This document shows, piece after piece, positions 34,310 through 45,299 of a DNA stretch of 64,000 bases (position 1 is the stretch's first letter; the number at the start of each line of letters is the position of its first letter). Source of the DNA: Pholiota molesta (taxonomy: Eukaryota > Basidiomycota > Agaricomycetes > Agaricales > Strophariaceae); assembly GCA_014925825.1 (NCBI GenBank), contig JACGCK010000192.1:20761-84760 (forward strand), given 5' to 3'. The notes under the pieces are model-generated. The model was not told the DNA's origin and did not search any database. It saw only the letters and a program-made list of their open reading frames with translations. Made by a program: the position numbers and the translations under genes.

Positions 34310-37300
34310 CACATGAGAACGAGGTCCCTGAACCCTTGTAGAATTATGAGTTGAACGGTATTGCGGTGTCTATACCTGACATGATACATTGGATATGTCA
34401 AGCCGGGTCGGAAACCGTGCGATTCGTGTGCGTCGGCGAAGTAGACATAGCGGGTACGGAACACGAGTTAGGTGAGTCGAGAGCGGGTTGAGAGGTAGGG
34501 ACAGTGCAGGCCGTGTTATTGACAGCTGTGTGTAATCGCAACGTTTGTTTCATATCCGAATAAACTCGAGCGTCAAATCATTTTCGGTTACTACCCAGCC
34601 CATGTAGGAGATTGGGAAGAACATAAATTGACATGATACTGCAAATCTGTATCATTTCTTCATAAAATGAACGGTCCCATAGTTGTTGCCGTGGGCCGAG
34701 TCTTTTTCCGTGCAGAAGATTTCTACCCTGTTTTCCATATAGGGATCTGCCGAATGATTGACGCAACGTCCACAGCACCTTTCGACTCATACTGAGTCTG
34801 TAGCGCACCGAATGCACAGAGCGCACAGCCCGGGAGACAGATACTCGTGTCGATCATATCGGAAAGGGTGTTGGACTGTTCATGAGAAAACATCAGTGTA
34901 TCTGCTCGAAACATTAACGATCGAAGACAAGATATCGAAGAAGGTACGTGCGCTGTTCTGCGTTATCAACGGGGTTTCCTTTGGCCCTTGGGGTTCATGT
35001 TTATTCAGCGTACATAGATTTGAACATCTATGACTCTGCTTAGCAAACCGATAACAAGTTTAACTTCAGATAAAGATGATTGTTCAAGTTGTTTGCGCTG
35101 AGTTGTTCTCATTGACGCTGACGTGAAAGGCTGCAAAGAGGGTGTCGGAACTCTTGAACACAAGATAAGGCATAGAGATGCATAGATATTTGGGGTAGAT
35201 GAGGTATCCAGCAAGCCGCCGCCGCAGGAGTCGGGTGAGAACCACTGCGGTGTGTTGTCGGTGTGTTGTCAAGAATTGTTTTCGTGTGCTTGGCGCCAGT
35301 AAGCATTTGATTATCTTACATAATACGAGCGTCAAAAGTTTGATCAGCCTTGCAACAAGTCCTAGACGAGCTCAAACGTCCATGAAGCGAATCATGGCGT
35401 GAAATCTATTGATTTTCACAATGGGGGTTCTAACGCCTTGAGCACGCATTCTGCCAGCAACATGAATCATCAACAGTTACTTATTCGATCTGTATGTGTC
35501 ATTTCGTAACCGACAGCCCGACTTCAATCCAGAACAAGTCTTTTCAAACAAGCCGTACTTATGATAATAATCCCTATCATACTTGGCGCTTGCACTGACT
35601 GTTTAGATTACCAACCGCTCTGATTTAGCGATGATCATAATCTATATCCGTGACTGCTTTGATGTCGGGCCTCGATATGTACGTAGAATATAACAAAGCT
35701 TAAATTTACAGGTCTAAACATGGAGATAGAGGAGAAAGAATAAATTCAAGGCACGTTTGATTACACAGGCCGTGTAGATACATATGTCAATACTGGCGTC
35801 GAAGCATATCATTACCACCAGAGACAGGAACACTGTCACAACGATGTTGGATGTCTTGCGGGAATCTTGTGGGTTGTATTACTTGCAATTGGAGCATATT
35901 AATTGCAACTGCTATGGGGATGTCAACGGTAGTAGGAACGAAACACCGGATGTCAAGAGATTTGGAAATATGATGACCTTTATTTAAAATTATATGGCCA
36001 GTCGCGGTATAGTAGTTTATATACACATATGTATAACGGCATCCGGATTGACCTGCGAAGCCCACCGGGCCAATGATCGCCTCCTTGGCCAACTTGATTG
36101 GCTTCATTCTCAATTCTCCAACTCTCCGACAAAGTTGGGCTGTCTCTCGATCGTGCCCTTGCATCGCAGGACTCGTTACTGGTCCAACGGTCAACCCAAC
36201 ATTCACCATCCCAGGAATCGATCCAGGATTTGAGTGGACGCTTTGCCTTTGTTTAAGAACGGAACAATAGTAATCCACGGTATAACCTGCTCATCTGTGG
36301 TCCTTTTCAGATTCCCCACTACGGTTCTACGGTTACATACGCACTACGGCCACACAAGTACCTGGCCCACATCGGCTACTGGTGCAGGCGCCCCCTAATA
36401 CTCATCCCACCTCCACACCTACCCATGAGCGGAGTATCTCGCCTGCTCATCAAAGCAAAGCGCGAAGCCTGATGCTATTGTTCCGTATGCTATAAATTTT
36501 CTCTCCGAGCCTTTTCACGCACGCACCGCGAAAGCCCGATGAACGGCGGGTATTGGGCAGGTGGCACGAAGACAAAGACAACGAAAGGCCCACGCGATCC
36601 ATATCCGATACCAATGCAAGATGGCACCAGCAGCAAAGCAACATTCCTTGATCTGGTAACCTCTCTTGAAAAAGGGAATTCTGAGAGGGCGTTCGGGGCG
36701 TCCGGCGGCCCCGGACAAACAAAAGAGTCAGACGCAGAGGTGCGTGCGTCCATGTGATGCGATTCAGACATCGATAAGACAGCCTCCACGGACTCGGAGG
36801 CACGAGCGGCGACTCGGAAGAAGCACTGGCATTTGAATTTTCACGCATTTGAATTTGATGCGAGGCAGCGCCCGTGGCCCCCACAGCGCCCGCGCAGTGT
36901 GCGTGCGCTTGACCTTTCGCTGGGTGGGTCAAAGCACCAAATATGGTCTTCGACGCTTGGACGCTTGGATCGAGTGCCACTCTTCAAATTGTTTGTTGTG
37001 AAATTTTTAGGGGTGGCGGTCGTTGGGTGGCACAAGCGGGCCTTCGTTGCTGTATAAATGAAGGCGAGGAGGAGAGTGGTTATTATCATTCAGGATACGT
37101 TCTTCAGCGGTGCGGCCACACAAGTACTAAGTACTCAAGCTCGATCTTTCACTGCTACTCGCCTTCTCGACGCGTTAGGATTTCTCATAGCGCGCGTCTG
37201 CCGTATCGCGTTCCTGCTCGTGATTGTTTCTGAATCATCTAGCGTTTTTGCTGCACCCTTGCTCCAGCCGCTCAGCTTTCCTTCCACTTGACATTCCTGC

Positions 37301-37441
37301 CAAACGCCTTCCCTGGTACTCTTCTTTCTGCGTATTCTCCCTCGTCAACCCCACCATCAAAAAGACCTGTCTCTAAGCGCCTCTTCCACCGTCCCAAAAA
37401 AAAAAAAAAACCGCACGCGGAAACGCGCGCCAGCCAAGAAA
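34310..37441. other. Long intergenic region, no gene supported
   Basis: Short frames occur on both strands, none with a recognisable domain or clean splice structure. The right end (about 37090-37440) is the probable promoter and 5' leader of the gene at 37442, pyrimidine-rich, with an A-run at 37397-37410. Its segment near 37262-37310 (GCCGCTCAGCTTTCC) recurs upstream of the two decayed copies. Confidence 0.45.
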
Positions 37442-37942
37442 ATGTCTTACTACGCCGACCCGCAGAACCAGAACCAGAACCAGACGGAGCGCCCCCTATT
37501 CTACCGCGCGCCCACGCCGTACCTCGTCGAACCGCCGGCGGGCGCCTACACCGAGCCCGAGCCGACACGCAGTGCCTATTCCTCAGAGTCAGAGAGCCTG
37601 TATTACCACGGAGAGAGCGTCGTGTACCCGCCACACTACACCGCGCCGACGCCGCGCTACGTGACGCCGGAGCCGCGGGAGGAGGACGCGTACCCGACCC
37701 CGGAGGCGTCGCCGGATGCGCGTCAGTATAGGCAGTTGTTGCCAGAGGGCGGCGATGCGGGAGAGGTGCATGCGATGCTGTGTGCGGCTTTGCGCGAGGG
37801 TGAGGAAGCTGATAGGGATTGTGGTGGTGGTGGTGGTGGTGGTGGGAAGGGTGTGCAGGGGCCCGGGGCTTCGTCTGCATCTGCGTCTGGGGCGAGGAAG
37901 GGGGAGGGCGCGAAGAAATCGAGGCGCGTGCGCGGTGAATGA
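37442..37942 (+). CDS. Low-complexity Pro/Tyr/Glu-rich hypothetical protein, intact copy
   Basis: 166 codons from an ATG that follows a C/T-rich leader and a poly-A run. The first 90 residues are rich in Tyr, Pro, Glu and Ser (APTPYLVEPPAGAYTE, YPPHYTAPTPRYVTPEPREE). A middle segment (GEVHAMLCAALREGEEADRD) is helical, followed by a Gly run and a basic tail (GAKKSRRVRGE) that might direct it to the nucleus. No domain is recognised. GC-rich third positions and the existence of two related downstream copies support coding status. Antisense frames over the same DNA are long only because of its composition. Confidence 0.6.
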   Translation: MSYYADPQNQNQNQTERPLFYRAPTPYLVEPPAGAYTEPEPTRSAYSSESESLYYHGESVVYPPHYTAPTPRYVTPEPREEDAYPTPEASPDARQYRQLLPEGGDAGEVHAMLCAALREGEEADRDCGGGGGGGGKGVQGPGASSASASGARKGEGAKKSRRVRGE

Positions 37943-38193
37943 ATGCGGCTTGATTGGGATAGAGGATGATAGATCAAGAGAAGGCCGACGCGGATTGTAT
38001 TCAACACTTAATGCTTTATTTCCGTACTTAGATCTCTTACTCTTACCAGATAATTATTGAGGCTGTTATATCAGGTCATTCCGGGGTGATTCATTGTGAT
38101 TTTTGAGCTGGATGCATGGTGGATTGTTTCCTCTAGCATCTGTGCTGCAACTGTGCTTCAGTCGCTCAGCTTTCCACTTGTTATTCCTGCCGA

Positions 38194-38632
38194 ACGCGAC
38201 TACTGGCCCACGCCGTACCTCGTCGACCCGCCGGCGGGCGCCTACACCGCGCCCGAGCCGCCGACGCGCGCCTATTCCTCAGAGTCAGAGAGCCTGTATT
38301 ACCACGGAGAGAGCATCGTATACCCGCCGCACTACACCGCGCCGACGCCGCGCTACGTGACGCCGGAGCCGCGGGAGGAGGACGCGTACCCGACCCCGGA
38401 CGCGTCGCCGGATGGGCGGGGGAAGTATAAGCAGCTGCCGTCGGAGGGGGGTGGTGAGGGGGAGGTGCATGCGCTGCTGTGTGCGCGGTTGCGCGAGGGT
38501 GAGGAAGGTAGGGATTCGAGTGATGGTGGTGGGAAGCGGTACGGGCAGGGGCAGGGTACCGGGTCTGCCTCTGCCTCTGAGGCGAGGAAGGGAAAGGGCG
38601 CGAAGAAAGCGAGGCGCGTGCGCGGTGAATGA
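38194..38632 (+). pseudogene. Second, 5'-truncated copy of the low-complexity gene
   Basis: From about 38194 to the stop at 38632 the frame matches residues 21-166 of the 37442 gene (PTPYLVDPPAGAYTAPEPP through AKKARRVRGE). The leader, start codon and first 20 codons have been removed: GCTTTCCACTTG...TTCCTGCCGAACGCGA joins directly to the coding part. There is no in-frame ATG at the proper place. The 3' flank (GATTGGGATAGAGGA) is duplicated too. Spacing from copy 1 is about 0.7 kb. Confidence 0.65.
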
Positions 38633-38869
38633 ATGCGACTTGATTGGGATAGAGGACCATAGATCAGGAGAAGGCCGACGCGGATTGTACTCATCACTTA
38701 ATGCCCTTATTATTTCCGTACTTAGATCTGTTACCAGATAATTATTGAGGCTGTTATATCGGGTCATTCCTGGGTGATTTCATTGTGACTTTTGAGCAAG
38801 ACCCATGGTGAAGTACCCGCGATTGTCTCATCGAGCATCTGTGCTGCAACCTTGCTTGCTTCAGCCTTC

Positions 38870-39010
38870 AGCCGCTCAGCTTTCCACTTGATATTCCTGC
38901 CAAACGCGACAACTGGTCCACGCCGTACCTCGTCGAGCCGCCGACGGGCGCCTCCACCATGCCCGCGCCCGAGCCGCCTGCGCGCGCCTATTACGCAGGA
39001 TTGAGCCAAG
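38870..39010 (+). pseudogene. Third, short remnant of the low-complexity gene
   Basis: Contains the same upstream block (CAGCCGCTCAGCTTTCC, then TTCCTGCCAAACGCGA) joined to about 100 nt of coding sequence (CACGCCGTACCTCGTCGAG onward) before similarity stops near 39000. It is about 0.71 kb from copy 2. Confidence 0.6.
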
Positions 39011-39650
39011 ATGGAGCGTTTGATGTCAAGCTGAGAAACTAAAAGAATAGGATAGAATAGATAAATAAAAAGGACAGGAGGACGGGCAGGTTGAACGGGC
39101 TCGAGGTGAATCCACACCATTTCCGTTTCTGCACTTTCCCATAACTTCTGGACAAAACGATTCTGGCCAGAAACGTCCCAGAAACGCTTTCCAAAAACGC
39201 TGCTCATATTTAAATTCTGACAACCTATTGTGACTTTTGAGCTGGACGCATGGATTATCTTACCTATGTGCTGATATCGACACGACAGCTAACCGCTGAC
39301 AAGTTATTGTGAGAACTAAGCCCTACATGGACCCTAAAATATAAAACATAGCAATGCATAGTACGTACTTATTTTGGAACTGCCTTGCGATTGAATTGCC
39401 ACGACGTCGAGCGTGATCTGATCTTTGGAGGTCGGCGCTATGCAGACTGAGCGCCGACGTTGGAGCGCTGCAGGGTCGTCCCTCAACGACGGATCGTCGA
39501 CTAGAAGCCATGTGTAAATGAGGTCGCTGGCTAATGACGTCGACGAGCGCGTGTAACACCCAAGGCCGTGCAGAACGAGCTGTGCATTGCGGGGATGGCG
39601 GTGTCTGGCGGTGTCTGGCGGTGCTGGCCGACTTCGCACGCACGGACCGG

Positions 39651-39658
39651 ATATAAAA
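39651..39658 (+). promoter_or_regulatory. TATA-like box of rho1
   Basis: ATATAAAA, 115-122 bp upstream of the rho1 ATG. Two GTGTCTGGCG decamers lie just upstream (39601-39620). Confidence 0.5.
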
Positions 39659-39772
39659 TTGAGAGGCGGTGGGTGCACTGCTCTGGAATTCAAGTTCCGC
39701 TTTAAATGGTGGTATGATACGTTTGTTGACGGGCCTCCTCTGCTCACCACCGCATACCCAACTCCCCACACA

Positions 39773-40740
39773 ATGTCTGAAATCAGAAGGAAACTCGTCA
39801 TCGTCGGTGATGGTGCTTGCGGAAAGGTAGGCTGCCTCTGCGCTAGCACACACGCCCCATGCTCACCGTGCACCCCCCCAGACCTGTCTCCTGATTGTCT
39901 TCTCCAAAGGCACCTTCCCAGAGGTACGTCCAGCTAGCTGCGGTGTGCACTGAGCCGGTTGCTGACCGCTGTGTGCCAGGTCTACGTCCCCACCGTGTTC
40001 GAGAACTATGTCGCCGACGTCGAGGTAGACGGCAAGCACGTGGAGCTCGCTCTATGGGATACGGCGGGCCAGGAGGACTACGACCGTCTCCGGCCCCTCA
40101 GCTACCCCGATTCCCACGTAATCCTCATCTGCTTCGCGGTCGACTCGCCGGATTCGCTGGACAACGTCCAGGAGAAGGTGCGTCGTGCGCTGCTGCGTGG
40201 CTGGCGCTTACTCATTACTCATGCTGTGTGTGACTCACTCGCAGTGGATTTCGGAAGTCATGCACTTCTGCGCGGGTCTGCCGATCATTCTCGTGGGCTG
40301 CAAGAAGGATCTCAGACGTGACCCCCGTGTCATTGAGGAGCTTAGGAAGACGAGTCAGCGACCGGTCACCCCCGAGGAGGTATGTGTCACCTTCTACGCT
40401 TCCCAGTCCACCTCTCCATTTTTCCCCTCCTTCTGCGACACCGTCATATCCTTTTCAAGTCCATACATCCGTTGTCCCATTCTTTGCTCTACATTTCCGT
40501 CGAAAATTCACCCTCTTTCCGAACCATCACCTCCAACCCTAACCCTTGACCAACGCTAAACTAACACGTTTCCGTCCCCAGGGCATGACCGTCGCGCAGA
40601 AGATCGGCGCAAAGCACTACCTCGAGTGCTCCGCCAAGTCCGGCGAGGGCGTGCGCGAGGTATTCCAGTACGCCACGCGGGCGGCGCTCCTCAGCAGAGG
40701 CAAGGGCGGGAAGAACAAGCACCACTGCATCGTGTTGTAA
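39773..40740 (+). CDS. rho1: Rho1-type small GTPase
   Basis: Exons 39773-39826, 39882-39923, 39980-40177, 40245-40379 and 40582-40740; 588 nt, 195 aa, the usual Rho1 length. The P-loop GDGACGKT spans exons 1 and 2. The switch I/effector region is [19 protein letters not shown], switch II is [15 protein letters not shown], the base-recognition motif is GCKKDLR and the G5 motif is ECSAKSG. A Rho insert region ([13 protein letters not shown]) is present. It ends with a basic stretch and the CaaX box CIVL, predicting geranylgeranylation and membrane attachment. Rho1 controls beta-1,3-glucan synthase, protein kinase C signalling and actin in fungi. This is the most conserved housekeeping gene in the window. 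Confidence 0.97.
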
Positions 40741-41539
40741 GCGACATCTCCTCACACACCTCGCTGTCCCGACCGGCGCTCCGTGCCGGGCAGGGCGCGC
40801 TCTCGTCACGAACAATGCCCCCCTTGTCCGTCCCTCTCTATTGATACACCCACCCTCCCTCTGTCCGCCGCCGTGCGCGGGCAGACGACGCCCCGTTTAC
40901 GTTCTGCACCCCTCCCTCCCTCCTCCCTCGGCCGCGTCCGGCCACGTACCTACTTAGTATACGTCTAGCATACCATACATCTTCATACCTGTCGACGTTA
41001 TCTCATACTCTTTTCTTTCGTGTTTTCTTCTTTTCCTTACAAGTCTTTGTCTTGTCTTGTCTTTATGGCTGTGTGTGCACGCCCTGAATCTGAATTGTTG
41101 CTGCTGCCGCTCTCGTACAAGTGGGATCGTTCCTGCAGCCGCCGCCAGCGACGAGTTCCGTTTTTTTCTTTCTTTCTTTTTCTTTTTATATGTGACCAAA
41201 GCTTCTCTCTGTCTTGCATGATTTAATGTTCATCTTGTTCCATACCCCCTCCCACTCCCATTCACACCACAACCTCAACCTCGACCTCGACTTCAAGCTC
41301 GACTGTTGGGCTCTGCGTGTGTTGTCTCGTTCGGCGGGCGTTCGGCGGGTGTTGTGGTTTGCGCAATTGAGAACCTTCTCTCTGCCTCTGTCGCGTGCAC
41401 GTATAAGCAAGCATGGGCGATGGTTCGGGGGTGCGTGGACGGTGGTCTATCATATACATAGTGACGTCGTAGAGTGTCGTGTGCCTTTCGTTGCTTTTCA
41501 CCTTGCCTTCCGTATTTTTGCCTGCAAATTCCATTTTGC
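40741..41539. other. rho1 3' flank
   Basis: Pyrimidine-rich DNA, probably including the rho1 3' UTR. No further gene is seen. Confidence 0.4.
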
Positions 41540-42280
41540 TTCTGTTGGCAGTAGCGTTCAGCGTTCACGGGTGATTGCCTTTGTGTCCTCTGAATCCGCT
41601 GTGCGTAGGTAGCGCATGCACAGCTCCTGCTGCTGGGCAGGGGTACAATGTGCTGTGGGGTGGGGTGACGTAGTGATGCGACGGCATATGATCTCGGTCG
41701 CATTCTGCAGAGCGAGCGAGCGGACGGCAGTGGTGCTGTTGTGAAGAATAGGTATATGTACAACCATGTGCACGGCTCCGTACATATCTTGGTTTTTTTC
41801 TTCTTTCTTGCGCTCACTGCGCAGCGTTGACGAATATTGCATGGCAGTGCATAATCCATTACCTATTGCATCTTTCACATGAGATTCATTCAGAGGATGT
41901 ATGTAGCCGAATCTTTATTTGTCTTCATTCGTTGACACCGGAGATAACACACTTCAAAGGCGTCGTTCGCTCATGCTCATGCTCAGCGACGGAGTGGGGT
42001 GGATCATTGGTAACTATGTGACTGTGCCTACGAAGCGGGCAAGATCTGAAGGCGGGTTTGCAACGTTGTCGAGGGCTAGAATATGCCTTTTTGCTAGAGA
42101 AACGCCAACGAAAAATGATCGATGTCCTTGTGTAGCCATGTGTATGTCCATGGGCGCTTGTTTCGGCGCTTGTTGCATGCGTCAGTTAGACTATGCCATA
42201 TATCAATCAGTATGTAACCCCTTTGGTACATGTGAGTGGCTGCAGTGTGCTCGCAAATTTTTGCCAGCAATTTGATTTTG
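41540..42280. repeat. Non-coding tandem duplication, unit A
   Basis: This unit and 42281-43030 match over most of their length, about 741 bp apart. Shared blocks include GTGACGTAGTGATGCGACGG, GCATTCTGCAGAGCGAGCGA, CTCAGCGACGGAGTGGGGTG, CCATGGGCGCTTGTTTCGG and TAACCCCTTTGGTACATGTG. Neither copy holds a shared open frame, so the conserved blocks are non-coding or belong to an unrecognised RNA. Confidence 0.75.
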
Positions 42281-43030
42281 CTTATGGTGGCAGTATCGTT
42301 AACCCGTGATGCATGATGCGTGTCCTTTCCCTGCGCTGAATCCTGGAGGTAGAGTGGATTGGTATCTGAGGGTCTTTGCTGTGCGCAAGTATTGCATGCA
42401 CAGCTGTCGGTACTGCTGCTACTGCGGTAGTACTGGTGGTGAATGTGCGGTGTGCGGTGCAGTGCATTGTGCTGTGGGGTGACGTAGTGATGCGACGGCG
42501 TGGCATATGATCTCGGCCGCATTCTGCAGAGCGAGCGAGCGAACGGCGGTGGTGCTGTTGTGCATGAGAATAGATATATGTATGTACACCATGTGCACGT
42601 CGGCTGGGTACATATTTTGGGGGTTTTTCTTTTCCTTGCGTCATAGTGCACGGCAGTGCATTACCTATTCCTTCCTTCACGTGAACCATGGTTTCTGAGA
42701 GTCAATAAAATTTAGATGTAATGAATATATCTGTGAGCTTAATCGCTGACTCCGTAGATAACACATTTAGGCGTCGTTCGCTCATGCTCAGCGACGGAGT
42801 GGGGTGGATTATTGGATACGTGAGCTGTGCTTACGGAACGCGCAAGATGTGAAGGCGAATCCCAACGTTTTCGAGGGCTGGAGATTATGGCCTTTTCTCT
42901 AGAGCAGCGGCAATGAAAACTGATCGATGTCTTTGTGTAGCCATGTATGTCCATGGGCGCTTGTTTCGGCGCTTGTTGCATGTGTCAGTTTGAAATATGC
43001 TATATATCAATCATTATGTAACCCCTTTGG
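42281..43030. repeat. Non-coding tandem duplication, unit B
   Basis: Second unit of the duplication starting at 41540, same order and orientation of blocks, with many small indels. Confidence 0.75.
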
Positions 43031-43160
43031 TACATGTGGGTCATAGCAGGATTGTGCGATAATTTTACGAAACTTCTACCAAAGAAAAGCCTCTGATCCA
43101 GTCTACAATCTATCCTCATTCAGATCGCCGACACGAAGTCACAGGAAGTACCGCCGACGC

Positions 43161-43841
43161 TTACGCCTTCCCAGCCCCCAACATGCTCATAACAGCGACA
43201 TACCACCCTCTGCCCTTGCCCTGCCTCCCCTTCCCCGGCGGCTTCTTCGGCTTGGCTCTATACCACGAGTCCCCTTTCTGCCAGATGTCGGCGACGTCAT
43301 GGACGGGCGGCGGCGCGTGGTCCCGCCGCGCGTCGTGGGGCAAGTGCGGTGCGGACGCGCTGGCGCGCCTCCGCGTCGGGGGTTCTGTGTTGTGCTCGCC
43401 GGCGGCGGCGGCAGGGATTGCGCGCATGTGTGGGTGCGGCCGAGAACGCGCAGCCTGCGCGGAGCGCCTGGGTTGGCTCTGCGAGAGCGTCGCCACGCGT
43501 GCATCCCTGGCACTGGCGTGCGCGGGTGTCGCTAAATGCCTGACCTCGCCCGCGGTCGGTCTCCTGTCCTGCAGGAGAGCGGGTGCGGTGCGCGTGTCGA
43601 GCGTCTCTGGCTTCGACATCGATGGAGGCGGCCGCGGGCCACACGCACGCCGGGCGCTCGAATCCGTGCACGCCTCCGCCGACGCTGAAGCGTAGCCGCT
43701 GTGCGGCGACGGTGCTTCTTGTCTGAAGCGATCGCCCGATCTCCGCGACTGGGCGGGAGGGCTAGGCTGGGAGCGCGAGTGGGTGATGGTGCGCGCAGTG
43801 CCGTCCGTGTGGTACCAGGAGGGGTGCTGAGCAACGTACAT
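43161..43841 (-). CDS. Basic, low-complexity hypothetical protein
   Basis: A 226-codon uninterrupted frame starting MYVAQHPSWYHTDGTART. It is rich in Arg, Pro, Ala and Ser, with repeated RR and PPP stretches. The C-terminal part is different and more structured (VADIWQKGDSWYRAKPKKPPGKGR, quoted in part, then GWYVAVMSMLGAGKA). No domain is recognised. The plus strand also has a long frame here, as often happens in GC-rich DNA; I prefer the minus frame because of its aromatic-rich termini. It may be disordered and bind nucleic acid through its basic segments, but that is a guess. An upstream exon cannot be excluded. Confidence 0.45.
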   Translation of the reverse strand: MYVAQHPSWYHTDGTARTITHSRSQPSPPAQSRRSGDRFRQEAPSPHSGYASASAEACTDSSARRACGPRPPPSMSKPETLDTRTAPALLQDRRPTAGEVRHLATPAHASARDARVATLSQSQPRRSAQAARSRPHPHMRAIPAAAAGEHNTEPPTRRRASASAPHLPHDARRDHAPPPVHDVADIWQKGDSWYRAKPKKPPGKGRQGKGRGWYVAVMSMLGAGKA

Positions 43842-44631
43842 GATCAGAATGGGAATGCGAGAGGTGATGCAAGGAAGGCAGGACGTACGGTATTATCCAG
43901 CGGCGATTCTAAATACGCAGGCATCGGTGGTTTATTGCTGTCGATGCTGGTATGAGTCGAAAGAAGTTCAAGGTCTCTAAGCCAAATCAGAACGCTTCTC
44001 CGCCTTTTAAGCAGAATAAGAGAAGGGACGGCCCGAGTGGCTTTCGCAAGGCCACAAGCTAACATCAATGCGGGCCCGCCTCGCGTTCTGGCGGAGCCAC
44101 TGCGCAGGGCCTGTCCGGTGGCGCGACTTCGACGCGTTGGAGTTTGTATACCCTCAAAGGATGTTTTGAACAAAGCGCGTTGTTTTAGAGTGTGTTGAAA
44201 GGAAATGTGTTCGATGGGAGCATCACTATGGCCTGATGCTAGGTGGAGGATTGCGATGACGCCGCTTTGGGAGAGTTGGGGCGGCGTGCTTGTGTGTCTG
44301 ACTTTGAATCAGGCTTCTTGTCTTGTGGCTCGCTCGCTATAGATAGCCGTAGAATGGTTCATGTTATCCAGGTTGTAGCCTACGAGCATTGTCAGCAAAT
44401 AGTATTAGAGAGTTTGAACGATTGTGCGGAATAAGTGGGAGGAGAATTCAGGATTTCCTTTACCGCTTCAAGATATAATCAAAGGTTATTGAGCGCGTCT
44501 ACATATCCGAAATCTGATCATGATGGGATATGTCATTTACATAACTCTCACTGGATTGAATTACAGTCACTACGATTTTTCGAATCCAAACGCAGTCAGG
44601 CAAAAGTCAGGTAAATTTCCAGTTCATCCAC
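43842..44631. other. Intergenic, no gene seen
   Basis: Between the basic protein's 5' end and the 3' end of the secreted-protein gene. Only short frames occur. Confidence 0.4.
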
Positions 44632-45185
44632 TCAATTCCACAGGTTTCCCGACAGAATATTCGGCTGGCACGTAGCACCTTGTCCTATCAGCTGCACAAA
44701 ATCTGCCGCGTTGATCAGCGTCGTGAGCTGGGGTACAACTACGGGGACAGGTGGGATGGCGCCGCCAGTGCAATCAGGGTTTCTATATTGCAACCCAAAT
44801 TATTGTTAGTATACGTGTACGACTTGACTCGAATAAACGACGTACGGGTTGTTCTCGCAAGTCGCCCCCTTGCAAAAGACAGCCTGCTGCGCTAATACGG
44901 GACCGTACGCGTAGGGATAGCATTCCCCAAAGTTGAAGGTCTTTTTGGTGCCGTCTGCGTAGAGAACCCCAACGTACTGCAATTATTGCAATGTTAGCAA
45001 AATATTTCGAATTTGATCTGAATGAACGGAAAACGAACAGATTGAGACCCTTTACTTTCACAGAGGTTGTATAGCTCAGCATAAGTTCCTTCGACTGGAA
45101 TTCCTGGCAATATTGGCAACGTTATAGCGCGACTGGCACCAATGGCATAAGCAACGCTAGCGAACACTGCGAAGGAAAGCTTCAT
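44632..45185 (-). CDS. Small secreted protein, three exons
   Basis: Exons 45185-45039, 44976-44846 and 44782-44632; 429 nt, 142 aa. The signal peptide is MKLSFAVFASVAYAIGASRA. The mature protein has NLCESKG, FNFGECYPYAYGPV, VFCKGATCENNPNPDCTGG and a late ATCQPN, about six Cys in all, suggesting disulfides. Splicing is in frame with normal 55-62 nt introns. No family is recognised. Such proteins are common in fungal secretomes. It is not similar to the other secreted protein at 25232-25618 beyond general layout. Confidence 0.72.
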
Positions 45186-45285
45186 CGTTCTGGTTCTGGG
45201 TCCGGTATACGAGGGTTTGGAGTAGTATTAGTGGGCTCTGAAGAAAGAACGATGGACAGCTAAAGGTTTTTTTCGTTTGGCGAAA

Positions 45286-45293
45286 TTTATATC
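45286..45293 (-). promoter_or_regulatory. TATA-like box of three-exon secreted-protein gene
   Basis: ATATAAAT on the minus strand, 101-108 bp upstream of the ATG at 45185. Confidence 0.45.
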
Positions 45294-45299
45294 TAGCTA

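Noticed and set aside
36000..36280. Possible hydrophobin-like gene (GLVTGPTVNPTFTIPG on the plus strand)
   Set aside because: The eight-cysteine pattern is absent in every frame and there is no signal peptide.
37272..37880. Long antisense frame of 202 codons over the low-complexity gene
   Set aside because: His/Pro/Ala/Arg-rich mirror of a biased GC-rich gene; the plus frame has a proper leader and is the one kept in the tandem copies until their truncation.
43183..43695. Plus-strand 170-codon frame opposite the basic protein
   Set aside because: Arg/Ala/Cys-rich composition looks like a reflection of the minus frame; both cannot be excluded, but only one is likely.
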